Notes under the pieces: generated by a model
Seen by the model: the letters and a program-made list of their open reading frames with translations, nothing else
What the model was told of the DNA's origin: nothing
Database searches by the model: none
In this document: one piece after another, positions 10,487 to 22,000 of the stretch
Numbering within the stretch: the first letter of the stretch is position 1
How the letters are laid out: every line of letters starts with the position of its first letter
Translations under genes and position numbers: made by a program
Assembly (NCBI RefSeq): GCF_001540865.1
Contig: NC_033637.1
Location: 6,011,238 to 6,075,237, forward strand
DNA: 64,000 bases
Direction: 5' to 3'
Source: Ananas comosus
Taxonomy: Eukaryota > Streptophyta > Magnoliopsida > Poales > Bromeliaceae

Positions 10487-12338
10487 TAAAGTGTGCAAAT
10501 GCATAGTCACGTCATCTTTGTAATTTTGTGTAGTGCGGGGTCATATCGATTCTATAATAATGATAATTGTATAGTCAAGTCTAATTATTATGTCATATAT
10601 ATAGTTAATTTTATATCATATCTAATGTGTAGTCATTTCACTTTTATTTATATATAATGTATAGTCATATTATTTTATATCATATTGATTTTCAGTCATA
10701 TCAAATATTATGTTAAGTATGTAGTCATATTATCTAAAGGTGTCCGTGGAACGGATCGGGTCTGGGTAATTAATATACTGTACCCATACCCTAAAAAGAA
10801 ATGGTTAGAAAAAAATATATATACCCTACCCATTTAACTTCGGGTCGGGTCCGGATCTAGATACTTAAGTTACTAATATACCCATCGGGTCTATTTTTAC
10901 GGGTCTGGATAGTAACTACCCGTATACTATCGGTTCAAGACCGGATATGGATCGAGTCTGGATCGGGTACGAATACCTGTATAAACATATTTTTTATAGA
11001 CTTTATTAAATAGTTTATGGACAAACTATAAAGCCCTCCACAAAAAACTCGTGTTCTAATAAATTGTACCATCCAATGAAATTCATTCAAAAGAAATAAA
11101 ATAAAATATCCCAATACATTGGTCCAAAATATATGCATCTACTATTATTATATAGTTAAAATGCACACATGAAACATTATGATGGAAAAATAAGTTTTAA
11201 GTTTTTTAATTTTCATGAGTGAATAATAACATAATAGTCAGAATAACCAATAAAATAGTTATCAAAATTTTTCTCTTTGTCGATTTATTCTTTTTGCAAG
11301 ATTTCCAACAACAAAAATATTGAACCTGTCAAATAAACTATATTAGAATGTACCATAAAAGTACTCAATAGAGAGATTTTAAAAGTTTACCTTTAAACAT
11401 TGTTTATATCAATCGAAAGAAATGAATAAAAGAGACGGCTAGGATTTCATTAAGATAAAAATACATAGTGACCCCTCATTTATAATCCATAAGTCATATT
11501 AAAATTGATCCTTCAACTTTAAAAGTTTTTTTTTTTTTTTTACTATCGGATATTTCACCGGATCCGGATTTGGGTCCGGGTCCGGATTTGAAACTATTCC
11601 GTACCTTATCCATTTAAAAGTTGGGTTCCTGTCGGGTCCAAATAGGATATGGGCAAAAAATATCCGGCCCCATACCCGAAATTTTAGTGGGTAATTTTTT
11701 TTATCCGTATACTATTCATTTTTTATCGGGTCCGGTTCGAGTCCGGATAGGATCCGGGTAGGGTCCGGATCGGGTATGGATATCGGATATTTTGGATTAT
11801 ATTATGTATATGCTTTAACCATGCCAACTACTATATACATAATGTAGTCATATTAGGTGTTTAATTATATCAAGTGTGTTTGTCAAATAAAGTGTAGTAG
11901 TAATAGTAATAATAATTATAATATATCATCTTTATTTATATCTGTTGTACAATTATATTATTTTTGTATTTTATTTGTTCTTCAGTCATGTCATTATTAT
12001 TTGTGTATGGCCATGTCGGGCACATAATCATGTTTATTGTATAGTTAAATTAAATAATAATAATAACAATATTATTATTATAAAAAATTAGTTATCAATT
12101 ATTAACAATGATTTTATTATTATTATAAACTAATTATTAAATACTAATTATTTAATTACTAATGCAGTTACTTCTACTATTACTACAAACTATAACAATT
12201 TAGTTATAATTATAATAATAATAATATATTTATAATAAACATATACATCATTGTAACAGTGCCCTACAGGTTGGGTATTGCCGTATTGTGGAGTTGGGGA
12301 AGAGAGAAGAAAAAAAAAGATTCACTCTCTCCCAATCA
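10487..12338. repeat. AT-rich degenerate array split by a GGGTCC-rich insertion
   Basis: Flanks at 10500-10740 and 11815-12010 repeat degenerate copies of 'gtatagtcatatta' every 35-60 bp. Between them, about 10738-11805, both edges are full of GGGTC(C/T)GGATCGGGTA motifs, inverted with respect to each other (e.g. 10855-10975 and 11640-11790). That is the look of a non-autonomous DNA transposon of the hAT kind common in plants. No TSD or ORF could be fixed. From 12010 to 12250 there is only AT-rich, (TAA)-rich DNA. Confidence 0.45.
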
Positions 12339-12347
12339 ACATATTAG

Positions 12348-13054
12348 GGCATTTTTTGCATTTAGACCCCTGACAAATTTTTATTTTAAAAATAGTCCTG
12401 TTAAAATTTAATTTGCAAAAATGGCCCTGGGCCTGCCACGCAGGCGCACGTCAGCGCCACGCGGGCAGGGTGCGTTAAATTGAACACGGTGAACCATTCA
12501 CCGTGTTCAAACACGGTGAATGGTTCACCGTGTTTAGTACGTATTTTTTCACACGTATATTGAAAAGTGGAATAAGGAGTAGGGATGTCAATAGGTATGA
12601 ATATACGAAATATTATCCGAATCCAAACCCGAATAAATTATATATATACGTAATTTATTTTTGTTTATTTATACAATATATAAAATATTTAATAATTTTT
12701 ATTCCTTAAATCTTCATCCAACCCAGCGGGCCGTTGGATGAAGATCTAAAGNATATAATTTATTCCGGTTTGGATTCGGATAATATTTCGAGTATCCATA
12801 CCTATTGACATCCCTACTCCTTATTCCACTTTTCAATATACAAAAAATACGTAAGAAACACGGTGAACCATTCACCGTGTTTAGACACGGTGAATGATTC
12901 ACCGTGTTCAACTTAATACCCTGGCCTCAGCCCTGCCTGCGTGGCGTTGACGTGGCGCCTGCGTGGCAGGGACAGGGCCATTTTTGCAATTTTAATTTTG
13001 ATAGAGCTATTTTTAAAATAAAAATTGCTCAGGGGCTATTTGCAAAAAAAGCTC
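12348..13054. mobile_element. Foldback Mutator-like element, 707 bp, TSD ACATATTAG
   Basis: The element is nearly a full-length palindrome centred around 12740. The outer ends are GGCATTTTTTGCATTTAGAC and, inverted, GTCTAAATGCAAA-like GGGGCTATTTGCAAAAAAAG. A perfect 9-bp TSD, ACATATTAG, is at 12339-12347 and 13055-13063, the Mutator superfamily length. Each arm carries a GC-rich block (GCCACGCAGG and GTGGCGCCTG) and a pair of hairpins with AACACGGTGAA arms. The N at 12752 lies near the apex, where the loop folds on CTTCATCCAAC/GTTGGATGAAG. Confidence 0.88.
12482..12909. repeat. Four short hairpins, AACACGGTGAA arms
   Basis: Two adjacent inverted repeats lie on the left (12482-12508 and 12510-12535) and two on the right (12856-12882 and 12884-12909). 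Each is AACACGGTGAA, a 3-base loop (CCA, TGG or TGA), then TTCACCGTGTT. They sit symmetrically in the arms of the 707-bp foldback element, so the arms contain palindromes inside a palindrome. Confidence 0.9.
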
Positions 13055-13063
13055 ACATATTAG

Positions 13064-13595
13064 GCTACTATACTATTAATAGCACTAGCTCAAAATACTC
13101 ACACTTGATGATACAGTAGCCAAACTCTAACTAATATAAAACTACTTTATCTTTCCTAATCCGAGCAAATGAGGCTACAGTGGCATTAGTTCACTTATAT
13201 CGGCTTTGCGAGTCCAAACCACGTTTGAGTACGTTTTCACGTAGATTCCGGGTATAACTACACTTCATATTCGGTCACAACTAGATCATGCAAGTGCAAA
13301 GCCGGAAATATTACGTGCATGATGCGACCGAATCCAATAAAAGCACAAAAGCAATGCAATAAAACTGTTGACTAGACACACAGAAGGCAAATTTCAAAGC
13401 AGACTTACAGTGGGCCGCAAAATACTGATATTAGAGACTAAAAATACATCGACAGTTCAAACATAATAATATCCTTGAAACCAACAAAATCTGCACCAGT
13501 TTAGAGGAATTTAGTTTAAAGGGCAAAGATGAGGCTCTGACACGGGTATAACTATTTGTTATCATCTAGGCTCTTACATGCTCACACGTAGTTGA
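13064..13595. other. Gap between foldback element and small gene
   Basis: No gene is visible. The stretch next to 13595 should contain the 3' UTR of the minus-strand small gene (the region 13430-13595 has no repeat features). Farther left, 13100-13430 shows unique-looking sequence without a recognisable ORF. Confidence 0.4.
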
Positions 13596-16330
13596 TCATT
13601 CAGTCATCACAGGCTTGTTCTCACTGGCCTTGGGCCTCTGCTCCTTCGGCTTTTGATCCTCCGATTTCCTATTGCAAGCAAACAAGGACGATAGAAGTTT
13701 CCCATTAGAGCGGCAAGACAACAATCAAAATGGAAATACATCTAAGGGCCAAAATATATAAAACATCGTTCTAATGGGGCGCCGGCTCACTCATAAAAGG
13801 ACTGAAAGTCGGAGTACCATGAAGAGCCACGACTAACTAACCGAATTAACTTAGTTGTCTAAAAAGGCAAACAACAAAAACAACTTATGTGATGGATTCA
13901 TCACTCAGACGAATATATAAGTACAATATAAAATATCACAAGCTTAGCTATGCTCAAGAACACCAACCGAAGTTTCTATAGATCAAGTTTCAGCCACTTG
14001 AGCATCACAGGAAGGAGTAAAGGGCACATATTAATTTTGGATCAAACCTTGGTGGTCTAATCACTTCAATAAACGAAAAGGAAATCAACTCAATGTTCCG
14101 GTGAAGATTTATGCAATTTCTTTGCACTGATGAAACCATGGATCCGTTGTAAATTAATTCACAGAGATCTACAATGAACTGTTTTCTTTTTTAACTAATA
14201 TGTTTTCCCAGCAAACAATGGGTAGAAAAGACAATAATTTCACCAAATGCAAGAAAAGCTTGAGAAAAATCACTTTTTCTGAAGCAAGTTCTCCTCATAG
14301 TAAAGGAAACTGCTGCAGTCATTTTTATGGTCAAGAGAAAAAGAGAACAGACAGATAACAGATATATAGAATAAGAAAACAGGGGAAAATAGGGCTGGGG
14401 GCCAAATGAATTTTAATATTCAAATTCTTCCTGCATTTCAAGAATTTTCCTGGCAGCAAAGCAACTCATATCATACATTCCTCATGGATGAAAAATGTCC
14501 AAATTTAAACTCCACACCAGTGGAAAGAAGCACCGGTTGGTCTATTGGATTAAAAGAAAATCTGAAAGAAAAACTAATTTTGTTTCAATGACTAAGCAAC
14601 AGAAATTAATAGCTTGACATTTCTCTCTCCCTTATTTATGCCACTCACTCTTGTGATAAACGAATTTAAAGGGACCAATCAATCACAATATCTTATGACT
14701 ATGCAAGCCAACAAAAGCACCTATACCTTCAAAAACACATGCGATTGATCGCTTCAAGAAATATACTCAAGGCTCTAACCTAGGTATCATTGTGTCTCTT
14801 GACTAGTATCAAATTAAAATTGAACTCAATACAATAACTACCTTATGCAATTTGTAGGGCCTTTTTGTTGGTCTAATCAGAAAAGAAAATTAGCTTCAAT
14901 TAAATGACCTTGTACGGCTAAAGTACGTCAAATGCACAGGGCTTCACCAAAGGAACTTCTTTCTTAGCTCTAATTTCTTTTAATCATCAGATTGGTGGAC
15001 CCACAGACTATGAGTTTCTAGTTTATCTAAAGATCGAGAGGAGAGCATCTGAAGACTGCTGTGCTCTCTAGTTTCGTTCCAAGTGTTTACCAAACGTGGG
15101 TATTTGGGAACAGGAGATAAGAGAAGAGCATCATCCACCCTGTCCTTCAGTCCAAGCCAAGTCATCATAGACAAAGTTGCATTTTTCATGATTTTCAGGA
15201 AAGTTGGTTTGACGGTTTGGATTGGAAGGACAAAGCAGATGAATCATGAATACGATCAGGTCCCCTTATCCAATCTTCTATAAGGTGTGCCCTTATAGAG
15301 CTTTTTTTCCTTATGCACTTTTTGATGTAGATCCGGGCAATCAAATGCTACAAAGTAGAAAAAGGTGGGAAACAGAGAGCACTAATCAGATGTTACTACG
15401 GACTAAAAATTAATCTAGGTACGGGTTTAGACTGCATCACCTCTCTGAATTGCATTTTACTATTCCTAATCCTTATATATTTCAACTTCCTTTGAAATGG
15501 TTTTTCCCAATATGTCAAATATGCCAAAAGGCACAACAGATTTTAAAGCTAAAAATGAACAGATTTCATGCTCTATTTCCTTTTAAGTATTTCAGTAATA
15601 CTTAAATCTCATCATTGAGAGAATTTATTATGTACACCAGGAAAATACAGGAATTCAAATTTTCTTATACAGAAACAAGAAAACGAAAACTGAGAGATAT
15701 CTTAGGAGCAAAAACTTATTTTTTGGTAAGAAAAGTGTGGTTAATTAATCAATGGAATCAATGCACTGAACATAAAATGTCTAAAGTGACTGAATCGCAC
15801 AACAGAGCAAAATTAGGTCTCTTTTAGTCCAACTTACAAATTCCAATCATATTGCGAAATCATCAGTGAAATAAGAAAATCCCAAGCATTGCTTACACAA
15901 TCCAGAAGAGAATGAAACAAAAAACGGAACTTTGTTATTCTCACTAGCAGAAAAATAGCACGAATCAGATTTTCCCATTACTTTTCACAAGATTAAACAA
16001 ATTGAATAGACCCTAATCCTATAACGCCTACTAACATCTCTATGACAGCGTATCGCAAACATCCAAGAATCCGCATGAAAAGGCCACAAATTTCGATCCC
16101 CAAGAACGAAACGTGGCGATTATTCTCAAATATATGAAACAAATCGATTCGCTGAAGGGGAATAAGCTTCTCTAATCGATCGTGACAGGAAAAATTAGCG
16201 AATCTCTAGGGTTCGGGCAAAGAGGGAGACGCAGAAAAGGAGGAGGGGATTACTGTTACCTCTTATCGGAGGCGCCACCCTTTTGGCTGAGGAAGGAGCG
16301 GAAGAGGGGGGAGTTCACGTCGTAGATCAT
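13596..16330 (-). CDS. Small conserved plant protein, 47 aa (2 exons)
   Basis: Exon 1 is 16330-16260 and exon 2 is 13668-13596 (TGA), both on the minus strand. The 2591-bp intron is GT-AG with phase 2. The protein begins MIYDVNSPLFRSFLSQKGG and continues ASDKRKSEDQKPKEQ, then RPKASENKPVMTE. It has a hydrophobic-aromatic N-terminus and a Lys/Glu/Pro-rich, probably disordered tail, with no signal peptide or membrane segment. It matches my memory of a very short protein conserved across flowering plants, but I cannot give it a function or name. A TATA box (16418-16425) lies about 90 bases before the ATG. The clean splice sites and exact reading frame across the junction support a real gene. The exons are too short to stand out as ORFs, so automatic annotation may miss it. 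Confidence 0.85.
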
Positions 16331-16417
16331 GGCGGTGGCGTTGCTGTCGCTAGGGTTTTCCTTTTCCACGAGAAATAGGTGTCGTTGAGAAGGATCGGAA
16401 AAGCCCTAAATGTGGGG

Positions 16418-16425
16418 TATATATA
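16418..16425 (-). promoter_or_regulatory. TATA box of the 47-aa protein gene
   Basis: TATATATA, read on the minus strand, lies 88 bases upstream of the ATG at 16330, a normal TATA-to-start distance for a plant gene with a short leader. Confidence 0.6.
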
Positions 16426-16545
16426 GCGAGGAGAGGGAAGAGCCAGCGCCGACTCGGCCGGCCCAACTAGGTCGGCCCAAAGAAGCCGGTCCGGCTTTCT
16501 GAACAGTCGTCGGAGCCGGTCCAATCAGACCATGCCGAGGTGGGA

Positions 16546-16661
16546 TTTTTTTTTTTTTTTTAACATGCTAGCTATTTTGTTTATTTTTTTTATAAATAAA
16601 TTTTACTAGAAATGTGAATTAATTATGATTCAAACTTAAAACTTGCGATAGAAATGGTCGG
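16546..16661 (-). mobile_element. Degenerate tRNA-derived SINE, copy 3
   Basis: A T run at 16546-16561 (the A tail) is followed by AACATGCTAGCTATTTTGTT, then 'aaataaattttactagaaatgtgaa' and a worn box B (GTTTGAATCATAA). The box A part is mostly deleted. Flanking TSDs TGCCGAGGTGGGA (16533-16545) and TGCCGAGATGAGA (16662-16674) match at 11 of 13, showing the deletion is internal. Confidence 0.75.
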
Positions 16662-16674
16662 TGCCGAGATGAGA

Positions 16675-17796
16675 ATTTTATTATAATTTTTTTTTAGGAA
16701 GGTAATGGTATTCATTCAGACATGCTTGTTTTACAAAAAATAAAAAAATAAAATAAATTTTTTTTCTATCACAAATTAAAGTAGCTTTTAGTTTCACTTA
16801 TTCAAAATGTCATAATTGACTTCGTTTTTAGTGTTGGCAAAGTTAATTGAGATAAAAAAAAATACTGAAAATCAAGTTTTTTTTTCCACTTTAATATATG
16901 CTACTGTAAAAAATAAACAAAAAAAAAGAATAACCAGTAATTCAAAGTCGTCAACTTTTTATCAAACAAACAACAATGCGAAAATAATTTCACCTCGCCT
17001 TCACATCAACTAAAAGTCAATTTTAATCTGAAAATCAATAACAAATAAACAAATAGGTCCCAAATAAACACTCATTCTCAATCCTAAGTCTTTTAATAGG
17101 CTACGTCCGGTATCATTAGCTTTTTTATTACACTAATTCTGTATAATTTGAAATCTGTAGGCTTTTTTTTATAATTTATTGTCATTATTGATTAGCTTGA
17201 GTGCATCTGGGTTAATTGATATATAACAATTTTTTCAAAAAAATTGAAAACAAAATTGCCTTGTTTCCTTATTTTTTTATTGCTAGGGTAAATACCTTAA
17301 TAATTGTAAAGATTGCAATTAATTCATTATTCTCTCATATACTATTTCATACAAAAATTCTATGAAAAAATGGCAAATATACCTTCCAGGTCTTTTTGTT
17401 CTAATTTATTATTTGGTATCATTAGTTGTTGTTGGCTATTGAATCCGAAGACTTTTAGCTTTTTTTATTTTATTTTATTATTTGGTACAATTTTTAATTG
17501 ATTTGGTGGGATTGTCATAATGCAAATGGCTCCCATCTAATTTTTATGATTTGAATTCGAATATTAGATGGGAGCATCCTGCACTGTTTTATTTAAGGGC
17601 TAAGATTTAATCTTTATTTTATTTTATTTTTTTGAAAAAAGATACTAAAAATTTTTAAAAATATATAATTTTTAAGATGATGGAGTGTTCATATGTACAC
17701 CTTTTTTTTTAAGTGTACACGCACCATTTCTTTTAATACAAATAATACCTTATCTTTTTGTGGTAAAAGATAACAAAAAAGAAAAAAAAAATAATA
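16675..17796. other. AT-rich intergenic DNA
   Basis: No gene is seen. A T run with TTAGGAAGGTAATGGTATTC at 16688-16712 looks like the reverse complement of a LINE 3' end plus tail. A short hairpin, GGCTCCCATCTAAT / ATTAGATGGGAGC, lies at 17527-17575. The rest is low-complexity A/T runs. Confidence 0.4.
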
Positions 17797-18154
17797 GGGA
17801 AAACTTCAAAAACCCCCCCTGTGGTTTCATGCATTCTCACTTTCATACCCTGTGGTTTAAAACGTATCAATTTGCCCCCCTGTGGTTTCATTTTTCCTCT
17901 TTTTGTTATCAATTTTATTATTTTTTTTTTCTTAAATCAGTGACAAAATTAAAATTAAAGGATACTAAAGTGAATATTCGATAAACATAGATGGTTATCT
18001 GAAGTTTTTTGTATATAATTTAACGAAATATTAACGAAAAAGCTTCTGAAAAGATAAAAACGAAACCACAGGAGGGTAAATTGATACGTTTTAAACCACA
18101 GGGTACTAAAGTGAGAATGCATGAAACCACAGGGGGGGTTTTTGAAGTTTTCCC
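17797..18154. mobile_element. Mutator-type MITE, 358 bp (family A, copy 2)
   Basis: The best-preserved copy. The ends are GGGAAAACTTCAAAAACCCC and its exact inverse. A perfect 9-bp TSD, AAAATAATA, is at 17788-17796 and 18155-18163. Inside, 'ctgtggtttcatgcattctcac' is inverted on the other side, followed by 'accctgtggtttaaaacgtatcaa', so the TIRs exceed 100 bp. No coding capacity. Confidence 0.92.
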
Positions 18155-18163
18155 AAAATAATA

Positions 18164-19015
18164 CCATTTCTTTTAAATTTTTATCTTTTTTATTTTATTT
18201 TATTATCTTTTTGGGGTTAATTTAATTTACATGTTTTGATGTTGCAGATTTTATAGCGTTGAAGTTGTATAGATTGGTATTCATTCCTTAATTCTAAATT
18301 TCTAATGAAAATCAAGCTCACTGTCACCTTTACTTTTTCTGAACCAGAATTTTGATCTCGAGCTTCTTCCAATTACACAACCTAATCTCAGCATAAAGAT
18401 AAGACTCTGGGCATCTTACTACTACTGATTTGGTCCTCTCCAAATTTAAACTAACAAATGTTATTATATGCTATATGAGAGGAGCCAAGATTATTAGTGG
18501 TATGTAATCACATAGCTTCTAAATACTCTTACTAAAGGTGTTAGGGATATTTTTTTTGTCTGAAAGATGAGAAGAGTGATATGGTAGTTGACTCCCTTTA
18601 TGTACCTAAGTTATCTTAATCTCCAGTGCAACACAGATACCATCTCTTATGATCATATGCAGTGAGAAGATGAAGTAAACAGAAGAGAGTGAAGATGTCA
18701 GATATATATACATTATTTTCCTTGTTGCAGTAAGTCACCATTTCAATGATGAGTGAGTGATAGAGGTTGCATGGTCTTTCATAAATTGATATAGAACAAC
18801 AGATTGTAGCTGTATACTATAAGACAAACCTTATTCCAATCAATTCTAACATTGTTCAGCTTATCACACTGGATATTTCCTCCCCTAGTCATATCAGAAA
18901 GAAAAATCAAGAAGAACCAAAATCCCAGCTCTACAAACAAAATTACAGGGTACAAACTTACCATGTTCAATAAATAACTCAAGAAAAGAGAAAAAGCGCA
19001 TTAAGGTACTCGATG
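18164..19015. other. Intergenic, downstream side of the TIM gene
   Basis: No gene is visible. The last few hundred bases before 19015 should be the 3' UTR of the minus-strand Tim17-family gene; no polyadenylation site was fixed. Confidence 0.35.
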
Positions 19016-22000
19016 TTAGCAGTCTTCTTTGTTCATTTTGCCGAAAGTTCTCTGAGCATAGAGCTGCTGTTCGCGAGCTCTTTTCGCAGCGAGAGCTTCC
19101 TCGTCCAGCACTTGGATTGGCGACCACTCCGGCAATTTCCACCAGCTTTTATCTCCTGCGAGAGACCCTCTAAAGCTCTGCAAGTAAGGGCTTATCTGCA
19201 TTGCGGCGAAGTCCACCGCAGTCCCCGCAGCTGCAAAGATGATTGCATAACGAACTGCGCCCAATTGTCCACCTGCAAGGCATCGCATCCAGTTGAAGTA
19301 CACAATTGCACTAATGCTGAAGAAACAGGGTAAACACCGAATGCGGCAAAAGGTAGAAAAAGCATACTAAGAGTTGTTCTATATTAATGGGAATATTCTA
19401 GGATAACACTGATCTTAGTGCTTCAATATTCTAAGCAATCTTTGAAACTATGCTATCCCTCTCTGTAATCATTCTCCATTCTTTTAAATTACAGCTTCCT
19501 TGAAATCATTATGTTTATTAGCAGAGTCTAAAACCAAAAACAATTCAACTATATTCTCATTAATCCTGAACTAACGAAATAACCAAAAGTTCTCCCATAG
19601 AATCTTATCCCCAAACCAAATGCGCCACGTAAATAAAATCAAGAGATAATGCGCCATTCTGTACAATCACACATTTACAAATTGCCAACTTAATATTAAA
19701 ACAGTTAACATTAACTACCCAAACAATATGCCCATTTCAATCAGCCGCCAACCCTCCTATTCCCTTTGTTTTCGTTACATCTGTAAGCACACAACAGTCA
19801 CGTGACATTTAGAAGTTCAGGCATGAACTCTTTTTTTCCGTATGCAAAGATAAATTTAATCCCATTTGTATCATTTGTTTCCGTATGAATAACAACTTTG
19901 CATTTATCAGTAACTAAAATCAATATACTTTAGCTTGCTCCATGTTAAGTTCTCTTGTGCTGATAGAAATAATTTCTTTTGTTAGACATGCCAGCAATTT
20001 AGAGTTCCAAGGAAAGATAACTAATCTTCTAGTAAACACATAGAAATAGAGCAGAAAACATAATTTAGTACAGGTAATAATATAGGTCTAACCTTGAACT
20101 CTCCCCAGAAGAGCTCCGCTTGCAAATCCTCCAACCACGGAATTCATGAAGTCACCAGGTTCTGAAGCTCGGGCATCCCTTGCAAGTTCACGTGCCCCTA
20201 AGTGGGAAGAATCACATTTGTTGCATAGGAGTTCCATATATATATTAGGGTTGTCTATTAATAACATAATCAACTCAACAGGCAACACCTTGTTTCAGAG
20301 TTCATTAATCAATGTAATGTAAGAAGAAACAAGTGTTACTTTACCAACCCAAACCTTGTTTCAAAATTATCAGAGTTTTGTTAAGTTCACATCACTGAAT
20401 GTAGTTAGCATTATGAAAAAAATATCACAATCAATTAGTAGAGAGAGAAGGAAAGTTAACCAGATGGAATGAATTTACTAGCATTTTCATTTACTTCAAT
20501 TAGGGTGTAAGCTAGACGTCAACAATTATGCTATAGAATTTCTGTTATAGTGAAAAAAAAAACAAAGATCTTTTTTTTTCATAAAATTAGACTCACTGTT
20601 GTTCCTCCAGATAATTCTCTTAATCCAAGAGAGGATCCATATGAAAAATTATTTATCATTGCCATCAAGCAAAAGCAACATTCAGATGAAAAGTTTAAGA
20701 TTAGCGGGCACACATCGATCGCTTAGATGTACCGAATTGGTTGAATAATTAGCATCACACACACCATGACCGCATATAAAGGTAGTTGCTCCTTAGCCAA
20801 TTCTGCATCATCGACACAGGAGCAACAGCCTTCCTACATTGCTACTTCCAATTTAAAATTTAGTTCTTTATTACGCTAAATCTTTTTACATCATTTTGAC
20901 CTCTGATTGCAACTTTCTTTTCCATGAATGCAGTAGTGACAAAAGACATGATAGTGCTTAAGCCTACTTTGAGATTGTGATTCTCAAAATACAGCCACTT
21001 TTATGCTCTAAAGCTCTAAAAAACTTAAAGAACTTCAAAGCTCCGATCCTTTGATGCTAGGGAAGTGCAGTGGGAACCTTCACTGGAGAAGTATACCCCA
21101 AGATGCTTCTCTTTTCAGCCATTTTCCAGCATCAGAGGTGTGGAGTTCCAATACGTTAAAGCATTGAAGCAGTTCCATTTGGAGAATGCATTCCCAAACT
21201 AAGCCTAAGTTTGATAAAGAATCTTGCCCAGAAGAGGGAGGACTCTAAGGTACACTTGCATCTCTATCCAGTACACCATCTAACACAGAGCAGTAAGTGC
21301 TAGTGCTTAGACAATCTGTTTCGGTACCAATATTCATCTACTTGAAACTCAAGACCACTTATCCATACAGGAGGGTATAAATACCAATAACCCACCAAAT
21401 CAGTACAAATCTAACACAGATTACACACATCTGTATTTTGAGAATCAAATCAAGAAACCCATCAAACTTATATTTGTATGTAGATTCGGATTCGATATAG
21501 TTCATCTACTCGATATCTGTTCGTACAAATAGGTTAAGAATTTCAGATTTGCATTTAAACCTGAATGAGTACCCAGCAACAAATTGGATTTGAATGTTGG
21601 ATTCAGCAAAAAATTGACTAGAACCCGACCACTTAGAAGGTTGGGGGAAAATCATTTCAATCAACATGTACAATAGCACCCCAACAACCTGCCAATAATC
21701 CACGTCAACACATAGTAGTGTTTGATCAGAAATTCATACCAAAAATGCTTATCAAATTTGGATTTTAAATACCAATGCAAATCCAAGTGTCTTATCCAAC
21801 CTAGTCATAACCTAAAAACCTGATCCACTATCTTCAGTTTGCATAGGATATATGCCCAGGTTGAATATTCAATAGCTTATTAGATTTGAATTTGCATATT
21901 AAACGGATCCAACTCTACTGCAGCCCATTTATGCCTATACATTCCTTCATCCCATAAGTTTTGTTGTCGATTAACTATGTCAGATTCAGAACTTGAAAAA

